A stretch of DNA of 12,129 bases from NCBI RefSeq assembly GCF_001279725.1, contig NZ_LGDE01000027.1, positions 1 through 12,129 of the forward strand. The letters are read 5' to 3'. The position numbers were made by a program, and so were the translations under genes. The notes under the pieces were generated by a model. That model did not search any database, was not told the DNA's origin, and was given only the letters and a program-made list of their open reading frames with translations. Shown here one piece after another: positions 5,609-12,129 of the stretch. Position 1 is the stretch's first letter. The number at the start of each line of letters is the position of its first letter. Source of the DNA: Streptomyces sp. WM4235. Lineage in GTDB: Bacteria; Actinomycetota; Actinomycetes; Streptomycetales; Streptomycetaceae.

Positions 5609-6024
5609 ATGCCTTGGGCCACCTGCTCTCCGGGGAGGCCTGCCATGACCGTCCAGTTGTTCTTCGTCAGCGTGAGAGTCCGGCTGCCCATGTCAGGACC
5701 GGCCTGCCAGCCGTGCTCGGAACGGGCCCGCGCGAAGGCCGCCTTGAGGGCGGTGTCCGCCGATTCCGCCGCATTCCGTCCCAAGAGCCGTTCGTGACAG
5801 ATGCCCTTGTAGGTCGAGGGTTCCCGCTCCACCGTGAAGCCCTCCGCCGCCAGTACGGACGTCATCTCCGCGACCGCCGTGTCCGCGGGCAGCGGCGCAC
5901 CGGAGAACCGCGGGGGCAGCGGGCCAAGATCTTGCAGCGGGTAGGCGCAGGCCGTGGCCGTCGCTGTCACCAGTGCCGCCATGATCAGGGACGCCACGGC
6001 TGTGCGCCTCTGTCGTCGTCGCAC
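5482..6024 (-). CDS. Putative small lipoprotein of unknown function
   Basis: From GTG 6024 the product has 180 residues. A basic start (MRRRQRR), a hydrophobic core (AVASLIMAALVTA) and TATAC ending at Cys26 make a plausible lipoprotein signal, although Ala rather than Leu at -3 makes the lipobox weak. The mature part (about 27-155) has two more cysteines (Cys76 in GICHERLLG and Cys149 in SLTCVDGD) that could pair outside the cell. It contains LTLTKNNWTVMAGLPG but no family I can name. The C-terminus is a Thr/Pro/Ser/Ala-rich tail encoded by repeated DNA. GTG 6024 is preferred because GGAG lies 6 bases upstream and gives a normal signal length. ATG 6075 or 6054 would add 17 or 10 residues with no better ribosome site, and ATG 6075 begins inside a 7 bp repeat. 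Confidence 0.72.
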   Translation of the reverse strand: MRRRQRRTAVASLIMAALVTATATACAYPLQDLGPLPPRFSGAPLPADTAVAEMTSVLAAEGFTVEREPSTYKGICHERLLGRNAAESADTALKAAFARARSEHGWQAGPDMGSRTLTLTKNNWTVMAGLPGEQVAQGIQPLIVMSLTCVDGDSTPSAATSPPATALTPSPALTPSPASP

Positions 6025-6072
6025 GATGATCTCCACCCTGTCCGCTCTCCGCATCTGCCGTCTGCCGTATGG

Positions 6073-6107
6073 CATCAGCCATCAGCCATCAGCCATGTGC
6101 CATGTGT
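6073..6107. repeat. 7 bp tandem array upstream of the lipoprotein gene
   Basis: Five contiguous 7 bp units in register: CATCAGC three times, then CATGTGC and CATGTGT. It lies in the 243 bp non-coding stretch (6025-6267) between the divergent lipoprotein and alkyl-sulfatase genes. Confidence 0.88.
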
Positions 6108-6145
6108 ACGGCCGGCCAGTCTTCCATCCCGCCGATCATGACGGG

Positions 6146-6181
6146 GCACCGGCTCCGGCACCGGCTCCGGCACCGGCTCCG
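6146..6181. repeat. 12 bp tandem repeat GCACCGGCTCCG x3
   Basis: Three exact contiguous copies at 6146-6157, 6158-6169 and 6170-6181, followed by a partial GCTCCG. They lie in the same divergent gap as the 7 bp array, about 90 bases before the alkyl-sulfatase start. The rest of the gap turns AT-richer at 6235-6263, where the promoter of the alkyl-sulfatase gene is expected, but no confident -35/-10 pair was found. Confidence 0.9.
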
Positions 6182-6267
6182 GCTCCGCGCCGCCCCTGAC
6201 CGAACCGGTTGCCCGATCCCCGCCCCGGTGACGAGTAAATTGCACCTCTTTGGGTTATTTGTTGCCT

Positions 6268-8097
6268 ATGACTGATCTCGACTACGCCGACAGTTCCGAC
6301 TTCGAGGACGCCGAGCGGGGCTTCGTCGCCGCCCTCACACCGGCGATCGTCCGGACGGACGACGGCCGCGTCATCTGGGACGGTGACGCGTACGCGTTCC
6401 TGGACGGGGACTGTCCCGACACCGCGCACCCCAGCCTCTGGCGGCAGAGCCGGCTGTGCGACAAGCAGGGCCTGTTCGAGGTGACCGAAGGGATCTACCA
6501 GGTCCGGAACCTGGACCTGTCGAACATGACACTCGTCGAGGGCGACACCGGTGTCATCGTCATCGACCCGCTGATCTCCGCCGAGACCGCGGCCGCCGGG
6601 CTCGCGCTGTACCGCGAGCACCGCGGCGACCGCCCGGTCACCGGGATGATCTACACCCACTCGCACGGCGACCACTTCGGCGGCTCGCGCGGGGTCCTGC
6701 CGCACGGGCACGCACCGGTGCCGGTCCTCGCCCCGGCCGGGTTCCTGGAGCACGCGGTGGCGGAGAACGTGTACGCGGGCGGTGCGATGACCCGCCGCGC
6801 GGTGTACATGTACGGCGCCGAACTGGCCAAGGGTCCTGCCGGGCAGATCGGCGCGGGGCTGGGCATGACGACGTCGAAGGGCACGATCACCCTTGTACCG
6901 CCGACACTGGACATCACCCACACCGGCCAGGAGGAGACCCTCGACGGAGTGCGGATCATCTTCCAGATGACGCCGGGCACCGAGGCGCCCGCGGAGATGA
7001 ACTTCTACTTCCCCGACCGGCGCACGCTGTGCATGGCGGAGAACGCGACGCACACCATGCACAACATCCTGACCCTGCGCGGCGCGTTGGTCCGCGACAC
7101 CCGCGTCTGGGCGCACTACCTGAGCGAGACGATCGCCCTGTTCGGTGACCGAGCCGAGATCGCGTTCGCCTCCCATCACTGGCCCACCTGGGGCCGGGAC
7201 CGCATCGTCGAGCACCTGGCCGGCCAGCGGGACATGTGGGCCTACCTGCACGACCAGACCCTTCGCATGATCAATCAGGGCCTGACCGGCCTGGAGATCG
7301 CCGAGTTGATCGAACTGCCGCCGGCCGTCGCGCGCCGGTGGGCCAACCGCGGCTACTACGGTTCCGTCAGCCACAACGTGAAGGCCATCTACCAGCGCTA
7401 CATGGGCTGGTTCGACGGCAACCCCGCACACCTGTGGGAACTCCCGCCGGTCGAGCAGGCCCGCCGCTTCGCCGCCGACTACGGCGGCGTTCCCGCGCTG
7501 GTCGCCAAGGGCGAGGAGTACGCCACCACGGGCGACCTGCGCTTCGCCGCGACGCTGCTCGGGCACGCGGTCTTCGCCGCCCCCGATGACACGGCCGCCA
7601 AGCAGGCACTGGCCTCGGTGTACGAGAAGCTCGGCCACGGCGCGGAGAACGGCACCTGGCGCAACTTCTACCTGATGGGAGCCCAGGAACTGCGCGGTAC
7701 CATCGCGCACACCGCGCTGGACGCGACCAACCCCGAGATGGCGATGGCACTCACCGTCGACATGCTCGTCGACTCCCTCGCCATCCGCGTCGACGGACCG
7801 CGCGCATGGGACGAGAAGCTCACGATGAACTGGAACGTCACGGACGAGGGCCGCACCTGGCACCTGCTGCTGTCCAACGGCGCCCTCACCTACCGCAGCA
7901 CCGACACCGCCGCGGAGACCAGCGGCCGGGCCCCGGCCGCCGACCTCACCTTGACCCTCACCAAGCCACAACTGCTCGCCGTCCTGGACGGCAAGGGCCT
8001 GGACGGCGTATCCGCCCAGGGCGACCCGGGGGTCTTCGCGACCCTCGTGAGCCTGCTCGACACCCCCGACCCCGACTTCGCCATCGTCACGCCCTGA
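6268..8097 (+). CDS. Alkyl sulfatase of the metallo-beta-lactamase fold (SdsA1-type)
   Basis: The 609-residue enzyme hydrolyses primary alkyl sulfates such as SDS to alcohol and sulfate, by family knowledge. The zinc-binding set is visible and spaced as in SdsA1: THSHGDHFGG gives His131, His133, Asp135 and His136; PGTEAPAEM gives Glu239; AENATHTMHN gives Glu258; and ASHHW gives His303. A helical dimerisation domain follows (about 320-470) and then an SCP2-like domain (about 480-609) that should bind the alkyl chain. Length is normal for the family. No signal peptide is present, so the protein should be cytoplasmic, unlike the exported SdsA1. ATG 6268 fits homologues (MTDLDYADSSDFEDAERGF), yet no ribosome site precedes it; a leaderless transcript or TTG 6250 is possible. 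It converges on the response regulator gene with only 22 bp between stops and no strong terminator there. Confidence 0.93.
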   Translation: MTDLDYADSSDFEDAERGFVAALTPAIVRTDDGRVIWDGDAYAFLDGDCPDTAHPSLWRQSRLCDKQGLFEVTEGIYQVRNLDLSNMTLVEGDTGVIVIDPLISAETAAAGLALYREHRGDRPVTGMIYTHSHGDHFGGSRGVLPHGHAPVPVLAPAGFLEHAVAENVYAGGAMTRRAVYMYGAELAKGPAGQIGAGLGMTTSKGTITLVPPTLDITHTGQEETLDGVRIIFQMTPGTEAPAEMNFYFPDRRTLCMAENATHTMHNILTLRGALVRDTRVWAHYLSETIALFGDRAEIAFASHHWPTWGRDRIVEHLAGQRDMWAYLHDQTLRMINQGLTGLEIAELIELPPAVARRWANRGYYGSVSHNVKAIYQRYMGWFDGNPAHLWELPPVEQARRFAADYGGVPALVAKGEEYATTGDLRFAATLLGHAVFAAPDDTAAKQALASVYEKLGHGAENGTWRNFYLMGAQELRGTIAHTALDATNPEMAMALTVDMLVDSLAIRVDGPRAWDEKLTMNWNVTDEGRTWHLLLSNGALTYRSTDTAAETSGRAPAADLTLTLTKPQLLAVLDGKGLDGVSAQGDPGVFATLVSLLDTPDPDFAIVTP

Positions 8098-8119
8098 CCA
8101 CGGCCGCCCGGGAGCGGGC

Positions 8120-8779
8120 TCATCGTGGGGGCGAGACCAGGCCCATCTCGTAGGCGAGGATGACGAGGTGGACCCGGTCGCGCGCGTCGAGTCGGGTGAA
8201 GAGCCGTGCGACGTGCGCCTTGGCCGTGGCCACGCTGATGGAGAGCTTCTCGGCGATCTCGGCGTTGGACAGGCCGTGGCCGACGAGGGTCAGGACCTCG
8301 CGTTCCCGGTCGGTGATGCCGCCCCTCGCCGTCCGGCGGGCGGGGGCGGGCTCGGGCCGTGCCGCGAACTCCTCGATGAGACGGCGCGTGACGCTCGGGG
8401 CTATGAGGGCGTCTCCGGCGGCGACGACCCTGATCCCGTCGAGAATGGTTTCCAGCGGCATGTCCTTGACCAGGAAGCCGCTCGCTCCGGCGCGCAGCGC
8501 GCCATGGACGTACTCGTCGTCGTCGAAGGTGGTGAGGACGAGTACGCGGGTCTTCGACTCCGGATCCGCGTTGATCCGGCGAGTGGCCTCGATGCCGTTC
8601 ATGCCGGGCATGCGGATGTCCATGATGGTGACGTCCGGCCGCAGTCGCTGGACCAGTTCCACCGCGTCGGCTCCGTTTCCGGCGTCCCCCACCACCTCCA
8701 TGTCGGGGATGTCGGCGATGAGGACCCGCAGCCCGGTACGGATCAGCGGCTGATCGTCGATCAGGACGACACGGATCAC
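8120..8779 (-). CDS. NarL/LuxR-type two-component response regulator
   Basis: The 219-residue protein has an N-terminal receiver domain (about 2-118) with acidic pair Asp8/Asp9, phospho-acceptor Asp54 in TIMDIRMPG, Thr83/84 and Lys105. An Ala/Pro/Arg linker (about 140-152) follows, then a LuxR-type helix-turn-helix (about 153-215; ITDREREVLTLVGHGLSNAE). All key residues are present, so it should be a normal phosphorylation-dependent DNA-binding activator or repressor. GTG 8779 overlaps the kinase stop in a GTGA, which indicates translational coupling; upstream in-frame codons offer no better start. The pair lies divergent from a two-gene ABC exporter operon, its most likely target. Confidence 0.93.
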   Translation of the reverse strand: MIRVVLIDDQPLIRTGLRVLIADIPDMEVVGDAGNGADAVELVQRLRPDVTIMDIRMPGMNGIEATRRINADPESKTRVLVLTTFDDDEYVHGALRAGASGFLVKDMPLETILDGIRVVAAGDALIAPSVTRRLIEEFAARPEPAPARRTARGGITDREREVLTLVGHGLSNAEIAEKLSISVATAKAHVARLFTRLDARDRVHLVILAYEMGLVSPPR

Positions 8780-9951
8780 CTTCCGGCCGCCATGGGTCGG
8801 GGCAGGGGCAGCCGCGCGGCGATCCGGAAGCCGCCTTCCGGCCGCGGCCCGGCGCTGAACTCGCCGTGCAGCAGACTCACCCGTTCCCGCATGCCGGCGA
8901 GGCCGAATCCGGAGCCCGTGGGGGTGCCGCCGCAACCGAGGTCGACGATGTCGACGGCCAGTTCATCGCATTCGTAGGCGACCGTCACGGTGCAGTCCCG
9001 GATGCCCGAATGCCGCACCACGTTGGTGACCGCCTCCTGGACGATGCGGAAGGCCGCCAGGTCTACGTCCGAGGGCAGGTCGCGACGGTCGCCCTCCCAC
9101 CGGAGGGCGACCCGGACCCCGGCGGCCGCGTTCTTGCCGACCAGTTGGTCGAGGGCGGCCAGGCCTGGAGGAGGGTCCAACGGCGCGGACTCCTGGTCGC
9201 TCCGGCGCAGTGCGCCGAGCATCCGCCGAAGGTCGGCGAGGGTCTCCCTGCCGGTGGCCTCGATCGCGTCCAGCGCCTTGCGCGTCTCGGTGGGCTGGGT
9301 GTCCATGACCCGGCTCCCGATGCCGGCCTGGATGGTGATGATGCCGATGTTGTGCGCGACCATGTCGTGCAGTTCCCGCGCGATCCGCAGCCGCTCGGCC
9401 GTGATCGCCTGCTGCGTCGCCTGGGTGCGTACGGTCTGCGCGTGCGCCCGGTTCTGATGGACCGTGTTGCCGATCAGCCAAGCGATGACGACGGTCGACG
9501 CGAGGGTGGCCGGAACCGCGAGGTTGAAGAAGTACCCCTGGGCGAGTCGCCAGAGCGTGTAGCCGGCCAGCACACCCACCGGTAGCACGGCAGCCAGGGT
9601 CGAGACCCGCCGCGAACGGGTCGCGGCGGTGTGGCACACGGCCGCGTCGGCCAGCAGGAAGAGCACGAACGGAGTTTCCCGTACCGGCATTCCGAGCGAG
9701 AAGACGGCGCCCGCGAGCGCGACCGAGACGGCGGCCAGTGGCGCGCGGAACAGGAGCAGCGTGCCCAGGCTCGTGACGATCGCGGTGACCAGCAGCGGCG
9801 CGTCCTCGATGTTGCCGTCGTACCGGAGAAGACGCTGCAACTCGTCCGGCCGCTGGAGTGCGCGTACGAGGATGAGTGTCGACCAGAAGGCCGCCACCCA
9901 CACACCCGGTGGCACGCGCTTGAGCGGGAGTGGACGGCGAGTGGCGATCAT
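8776..9951 (-). CDS. Sensor histidine kinase (HisKA_3 / NarL-partner family)
   Basis: The 391-residue membrane kinase has about five or six N-terminal membrane segments between residues 15 and 161 with short loops, so there is no large external sensor domain and it probably senses within or at the membrane. A short linker leads to the dimerisation box ERLRIARELHDMVAHNIG with phosphorylated His195. The ATPase domain carries N box QEAVTNVVRHSG (Asn310), DLGCGG (Asp337, G1) and GFGLAGMRERV (G2). All catalytic motifs are intact. ATG 9951 has AGGA 7 bases upstream. It is followed by the response regulator with overlapping ends. The stimulus is unknown; kinases of this build next to ABC-2 exporters often respond to membrane-active compounds (family knowledge, not shown here). 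Confidence 0.93.
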   Translation of the reverse strand: MIATRRPLPLKRVPPGVWVAAFWSTLILVRALQRPDELQRLLRYDGNIEDAPLLVTAIVTSLGTLLLFRAPLAAVSVALAGAVFSLGMPVRETPFVLFLLADAAVCHTAATRSRRVSTLAAVLPVGVLAGYTLWRLAQGYFFNLAVPATLASTVVIAWLIGNTVHQNRAHAQTVRTQATQQAITAERLRIARELHDMVAHNIGIITIQAGIGSRVMDTQPTETRKALDAIEATGRETLADLRRMLGALRRSDQESAPLDPPPGLAALDQLVGKNAAAGVRVALRWEGDRRDLPSDVDLAAFRIVQEAVTNVVRHSGIRDCTVTVAYECDELAVDIVDLGCGGTPTGSGFGLAGMRERVSLLHGEFSAGPRPEGGFRIAARLPLPRPMAAGR

Positions 9952-9999
9952 CGGGCGATCCTATCGGCGCGCTCTTGCCGGGGCATTGGCCCACGGGCT

Positions 10000-10014
10000 T
10001 AGTCCCAGGGGCTA
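10000..10014. promoter_or_regulatory. Candidate response-regulator operator in the kinase-ABC divergent gap
   Basis: TAGTCCCAGGGGCTA is a 15 bp imperfect palindrome (six of seven pairs match) in the 133 bp between the divergent kinase and ABC ATPase genes. A possible plus-strand promoter, TTGCCG (9975-9980) with CTTAGT (9998-10003) at 17 bp, overlaps it. The same gap holds the perfect 8 bp palindrome CACATGTG at 10028-10035. Binding by the NarL-type regulator encoded next door is inferred from position only. Confidence 0.45.
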
Positions 10015-10084
10015 CCAGCAGGGATCGCACATGTGATCCGGCGGCCGATGCCGGTTCCCCGCCCTCCCGGGCAGTTTGGACTCC

Positions 10085-10996
10085 GTGATCGAATCCATCC
10101 GACTGACCAAGCGGTTCGGCGACGCCCTCGCCGTCGACGACCTGACCTTCAACGTGGAACCGGGCAAGGTCACCGGCTTCCTCGGCCCGAACGGCGCCGG
10201 CAAGTCCACCACGCTGCGCATGATCCTGGGACTGAACGCCCCCACCAGTGGCTCCGTCACCGTGGACGGGGTTCCCTTCTCACAACGCCCGCGCGGACTG
10301 CGTCACGTCGGCGCGCTCTTGGACGCCCAGGACGTTCACGGCGGACGCAGCGCTCACGCGCACTTGTCCGCCCTGGCTCGCGGCAACCGCATTCCGTTGG
10401 CCCGTGTGGACGATGTCCTCCGGGAGGTAGGGCTGGCCAAGGCGGCGCCGCGTCGCATCGGAGGGTTCTCCCTCGGGATGAAGCAGCGTCTCGGCATCGC
10501 GGGTGCCCTGCTCGGCGATCCGCCGGTGCTCCTGTTCGACGAGCCCTTGAACGGTCTGGACCCCGAGGGCGTGCTGTGGGTGCGCGGTCTGTTCCGTCGT
10601 CTGGCGTCCGAGGGCCGCACCGTGTTCGTCTCCAGTCACATGATGGCCGAGATGGAGCACACCGCCGACCGGCTCATCGTCGTGGGCCGGGGCCGGCTGA
10701 TCGCGGACCAGAGCCTTGAGGACTTCTCGGCCCGCAACGCCTCCCGGCACGTGGTTGTGCACACGCCCGATCTGGCAGCCCTGGAGGCCGTGTTGAGCGC
10801 CGAGGGCGCCTCGGTGCATCGGGAGAGTGGCCAGGTGGGGCTGGTGGCCGGCCTGGGCGCGGCCCGGATCGGTGAACTGGCCCACCAGCACCGCATCGTG
10901 CTGCACGAACTCGCCACCTGTACCTCCTCCCTGGAGTCGGCGTTCATGTCCCTCACCGCCGACAGCGTCGAATACCTCGCGGGAGAAGCACGATGA
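10085..10996 (+). CDS. ABC transporter ATP-binding subunit (ABC-2 exporter type)
   Basis: The 303-residue ATPase has Walker A GPNGAGKST (34-42), a degenerate signature FSLGMKQRL (128-136), Walker B VLLFDEP (148-154; Asp152, Glu153) and the switch His185 in VSSH. The replaced LSGGQ with SLGMK is usual for the drug/lantibiotic-exporter branch of ATPases that end in a separate C-terminal region (about 220-303). It should power the permease encoded directly downstream, whose start overlaps this stop in ATGA. GTG 10085 is chosen because family members begin MIE; TTG 10076 would add three residues. Substrate is unknown. Divergence from the two-component pair suggests induction by it. Confidence 0.92.
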   Translation: MIESIRLTKRFGDALAVDDLTFNVEPGKVTGFLGPNGAGKSTTLRMILGLNAPTSGSVTVDGVPFSQRPRGLRHVGALLDAQDVHGGRSAHAHLSALARGNRIPLARVDDVLREVGLAKAAPRRIGGFSLGMKQRLGIAGALLGDPPVLLFDEPLNGLDPEGVLWVRGLFRRLASEGRTVFVSSHMMAEMEHTADRLIVVGRGRLIADQSLEDFSARNASRHVVVHTPDLAALEAVLSAEGASVHRESGQVGLVAGLGAARIGELAHQHRIVLHELATCTSSLESAFMSLTADSVEYLAGEAR

Positions 10997-11856
10997 GCAC
11001 CATGCCGTTCTCCGGGGCCCGGCCGTCCGCGCGCACAGCCGAACCGGCGGCCAGGTTCGTCGATCTGCTCGCCGCTGAGTGGATCAAGGTGCGGTCGCTC
11101 CGGTCGACCTACTGGGTACTCGCCCTCAGCGCGGTCGTCGCCATCGCGATCAACATCAACGGAGTCCACTCCGACCTGCCGTACATCGACCGGCCGCACC
11201 CCCCGCTCCCCGGTCTGTCGCCCTTCAGGTACGACCCGCTGTTCCACGGCCTGGGCAACATCGCCGCCGCCGTCATGGCACTCGCCGCGGCCGGATTCGG
11301 CGCCATCACGGTCTTCGGGGAGTACGCCACCGGAATGATCCGCACCACGTTCGCCGCCACCCCCGACAGGCGCGCGGTGATGACGGCGAAGGTGGGCCTC
11401 GTCACGGCGATCACGCTCGTCCTCGGCCTCATCGTCTCCGTGACATCGTTCTTCGTCACCAACGCGATGCTGGCCTCCCGCCACGTCGGACTGTCCATCC
11501 ACGACCCCGGTTGCCTGCGCGCCGTCGCGGCGAACGCACTGGTCATCCCGGTCTGCGCGCTCATCGGAATGGCACTCGGCGCCGTACTGCGACACGCCAC
11601 CGCCTCGATCGTCGCCGTCGTGGCGCTCCTCTTCATCCTGCCCATGCTCTTCGGTGGCGAGTGGTACAGGTTCCTGAAGGAGATCGGCAACCACCTGCCG
11701 CTCGCGGCCCGGAGTCGGCTGGCCCTGAACCCCGAATCCCACACCAGCCTGGGCGCCCACCCCGCCACGATCACGGGTTCCTGGATCGCGCTCGCCGCCT
11801 GGGCGGCCATGTCGGTGGCCGTCGCCGTGACGGTCGTGCGGCGACGGGATCTCTGA
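10993..11856 (+). CDS. ABC-2 type transporter permease
   Basis: The 287-residue protein has about six membrane segments (roughly 38-55, 88-108, 132-158, 176-198, 203-220, 262-283). It begins with a cytoplasmic stretch containing AAEWIKVRSLRSTYW, the usual coupling helix before the first segment, and has the cytoplasmic motif GEYATGMIRTTFAATP (109-124), both hallmarks of actinobacterial ABC-2 permeases. ATG 10993 overlaps the ATPase stop and has a GGGAG upstream, so the two are translated together. One such subunit would pair as a homodimer with the ATPase. Substrate is unknown; export of an antibiotic, lipid or peptide is plausible. Only a weak hairpin (5 bp arms, about 11865-11885) follows it, so read-through towards the next gene is possible. 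Confidence 0.92.
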   Translation: MSTMPFSGARPSARTAEPAARFVDLLAAEWIKVRSLRSTYWVLALSAVVAIAININGVHSDLPYIDRPHPPLPGLSPFRYDPLFHGLGNIAAAVMALAAAGFGAITVFGEYATGMIRTTFAATPDRRAVMTAKVGLVTAITLVLGLIVSVTSFFVTNAMLASRHVGLSIHDPGCLRAVAANALVIPVCALIGMALGAVLRHATASIVAVVALLFILPMLFGGEWYRFLKEIGNHLPLAARSRLALNPESHTSLGAHPATITGSWIALAAWAAMSVAVAVTVVRRRDL

Positions 11857-11915
11857 GCCTGGTCGGGTGCGTGGTCGGCACCGGCACCTCGGCCATAGCG
11901 TTCACTCTCAGCTCA

Positions 11916-12038
11916 TTGCAACACGTGAAGGGGTTGCTGTTGCGTTAGGCGTCATTCCGTTGCAACGATATATGGCATCTCACCTGCGCAGATGGATAGT
12001 CCACGGAATGAATGTGTTGCTGGTTTGTCGAACGCAAC
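11916..12038. promoter_or_regulatory. Cluster of GTTGC/GCAAC motifs upstream of the DUF4097-like gene
   Basis: Seven copies of the pentamer GTTGC or its complement lie within 123 bases: 11918, 11933, 11939, 11960 and 11963 (together the perfect palindrome CGTTGCAACG, 11959-11968), 12016 and 12034. The last two face each other across the promoter at 12017-12045. The stretch is clearly AT-richer than its surroundings. This looks like a multi-site operator for a regulator, perhaps of TetR type. Function is inferred. Confidence 0.55.
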
Positions 12039-12045
12039 GTAGCTT
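12017..12045 (+). promoter_or_regulatory. Predicted housekeeping-type promoter
   Basis: TTGCTG (12017-12022) and TAGCTT (12040-12045) are separated by 17 bp, close to the Streptomyces principal sigma pattern TTGnnn-17-TAGnnT. A start near 12052 would leave a leader of about 30 bases that includes the AAGGAAG ribosome site. The inverted pair GTTGC (12016-12020) / GCAAC (12034-12038) sits directly on it, so a bound regulator would block it. Confidence 0.6.
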
Positions 12046-12082
12046 TTCCCTCATCGGAAACAACGAAGCGAAGGAAGACATC

Positions 12083-12129
12083 ATGCTGAAGTTCGACACC
12101 CCCGCCCCGATCTCGACCGTCCTCGACAT
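12083..12129 (+). CDS. Start of a DUF4097-type beta-strand repeat protein (partial, runs off the window)
   Basis: ATG 12083 with AAGGAAG (12071-12077) opens MLKFDTPAPISTVLD, after which the window ends. That N-terminus is typical of actinobacterial DUF4097 proteins, in which it is followed by repeated beta strands building a right-handed helix; function is unknown. Only 15 full codons are visible, so the assignment rests on this short stretch, the strong ribosome site and the promoter before it. Confidence 0.7.
   Translation, partial: MLKFDTPAPISTVLD

Noticed and set aside
6136..7971. 611-residue open frame on the minus strand
   Set aside because: It is antisense to the alkyl-sulfatase gene, which has intact catalytic motifs; its Val/Gly/Arg-rich product is the usual mirror of GC-rich coding DNA.
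8098..8119. Terminator between the converging alkyl-sulfatase and response-regulator genes
   Set aside because: Only a 4 bp arm pair is visible in 22 bases; not enough for a call.
10636..11760. 374-residue open frame on the minus strand
   Set aside because: It is antisense to the ABC operon, which is firmly identified on the plus strand.
11079..11948. 289-residue open frame on the plus strand overlapping the permease
   Set aside because: It is a shifted reading of the permease gene, with an Arg/Pro/His-rich product and no membrane segments.

Overview
The window looks like chromosomal DNA of Streptomyces or a close actinobacterial relative. GC is very high, codon third positions are almost all G or C, and GTG starts are common. 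Several families are typical of the group: a 53-residue hydrophobic protein, RsbW-like and STAS partner-switching proteins, a YczE-type membrane protein with a divergent MocR regulator, and a DUF4097-type start. No rRNA, tRNA, CRISPR array, insertion sequence or phage gene was seen.

Left part (1-2872): a small hydrophobic protein ends at a strong bidirectional-looking terminator. On the minus strand lie a STAS anti-sigma antagonist and, downstream of it, an RsbW-like ATP-binding protein. They form a likely partner-switching pair, separated by a 78 bp gap that holds a perfect 9 bp hairpin. Next comes a 62-residue protein on the minus strand. Divergent from it are a DUF2231 membrane protein and a 103-residue protein of the type often labelled 'biopolymer transporter Tol'.

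Middle (2902-6267): a MocR/GntR-aminotransferase regulator is broken by a single-base frameshift before its PLP lysine. It faces a yczE-like membrane gene across 61 bp containing a 19 bp imperfect palindrome, a likely operator. Then come a poorly supported small ORF and a small lipoprotein on the minus strand.

Right part (6268-12129): an alkyl-sulfatase of the metallo-beta-lactamase fold converges on a NarL-type two-component pair (kinase then regulator, with overlapping ends). That pair diverges from a two-gene ABC-2 exporter operon, and the regulator probably controls the exporter and itself. The last 47 bases are the start of a DUF4097-like gene behind a good promoter. That promoter is embedded in an AT-richer stretch carrying seven GTTGC/GCAAC pentamers, probably an operator cluster.

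The most unusual property is in the left half. Most of its longer gaps hold a short perfect or near-perfect tandem array, and the unit length and sequence differ each time (7, 8, 9, 12 and 17 bp). The right half has none. No clearly new defence or biosynthetic system is visible. The best leads are the repeat-filled gaps, the GTTGC cluster, the MocR frameshift with its operator, and the intra-operon hairpin of the partner-switching pair.
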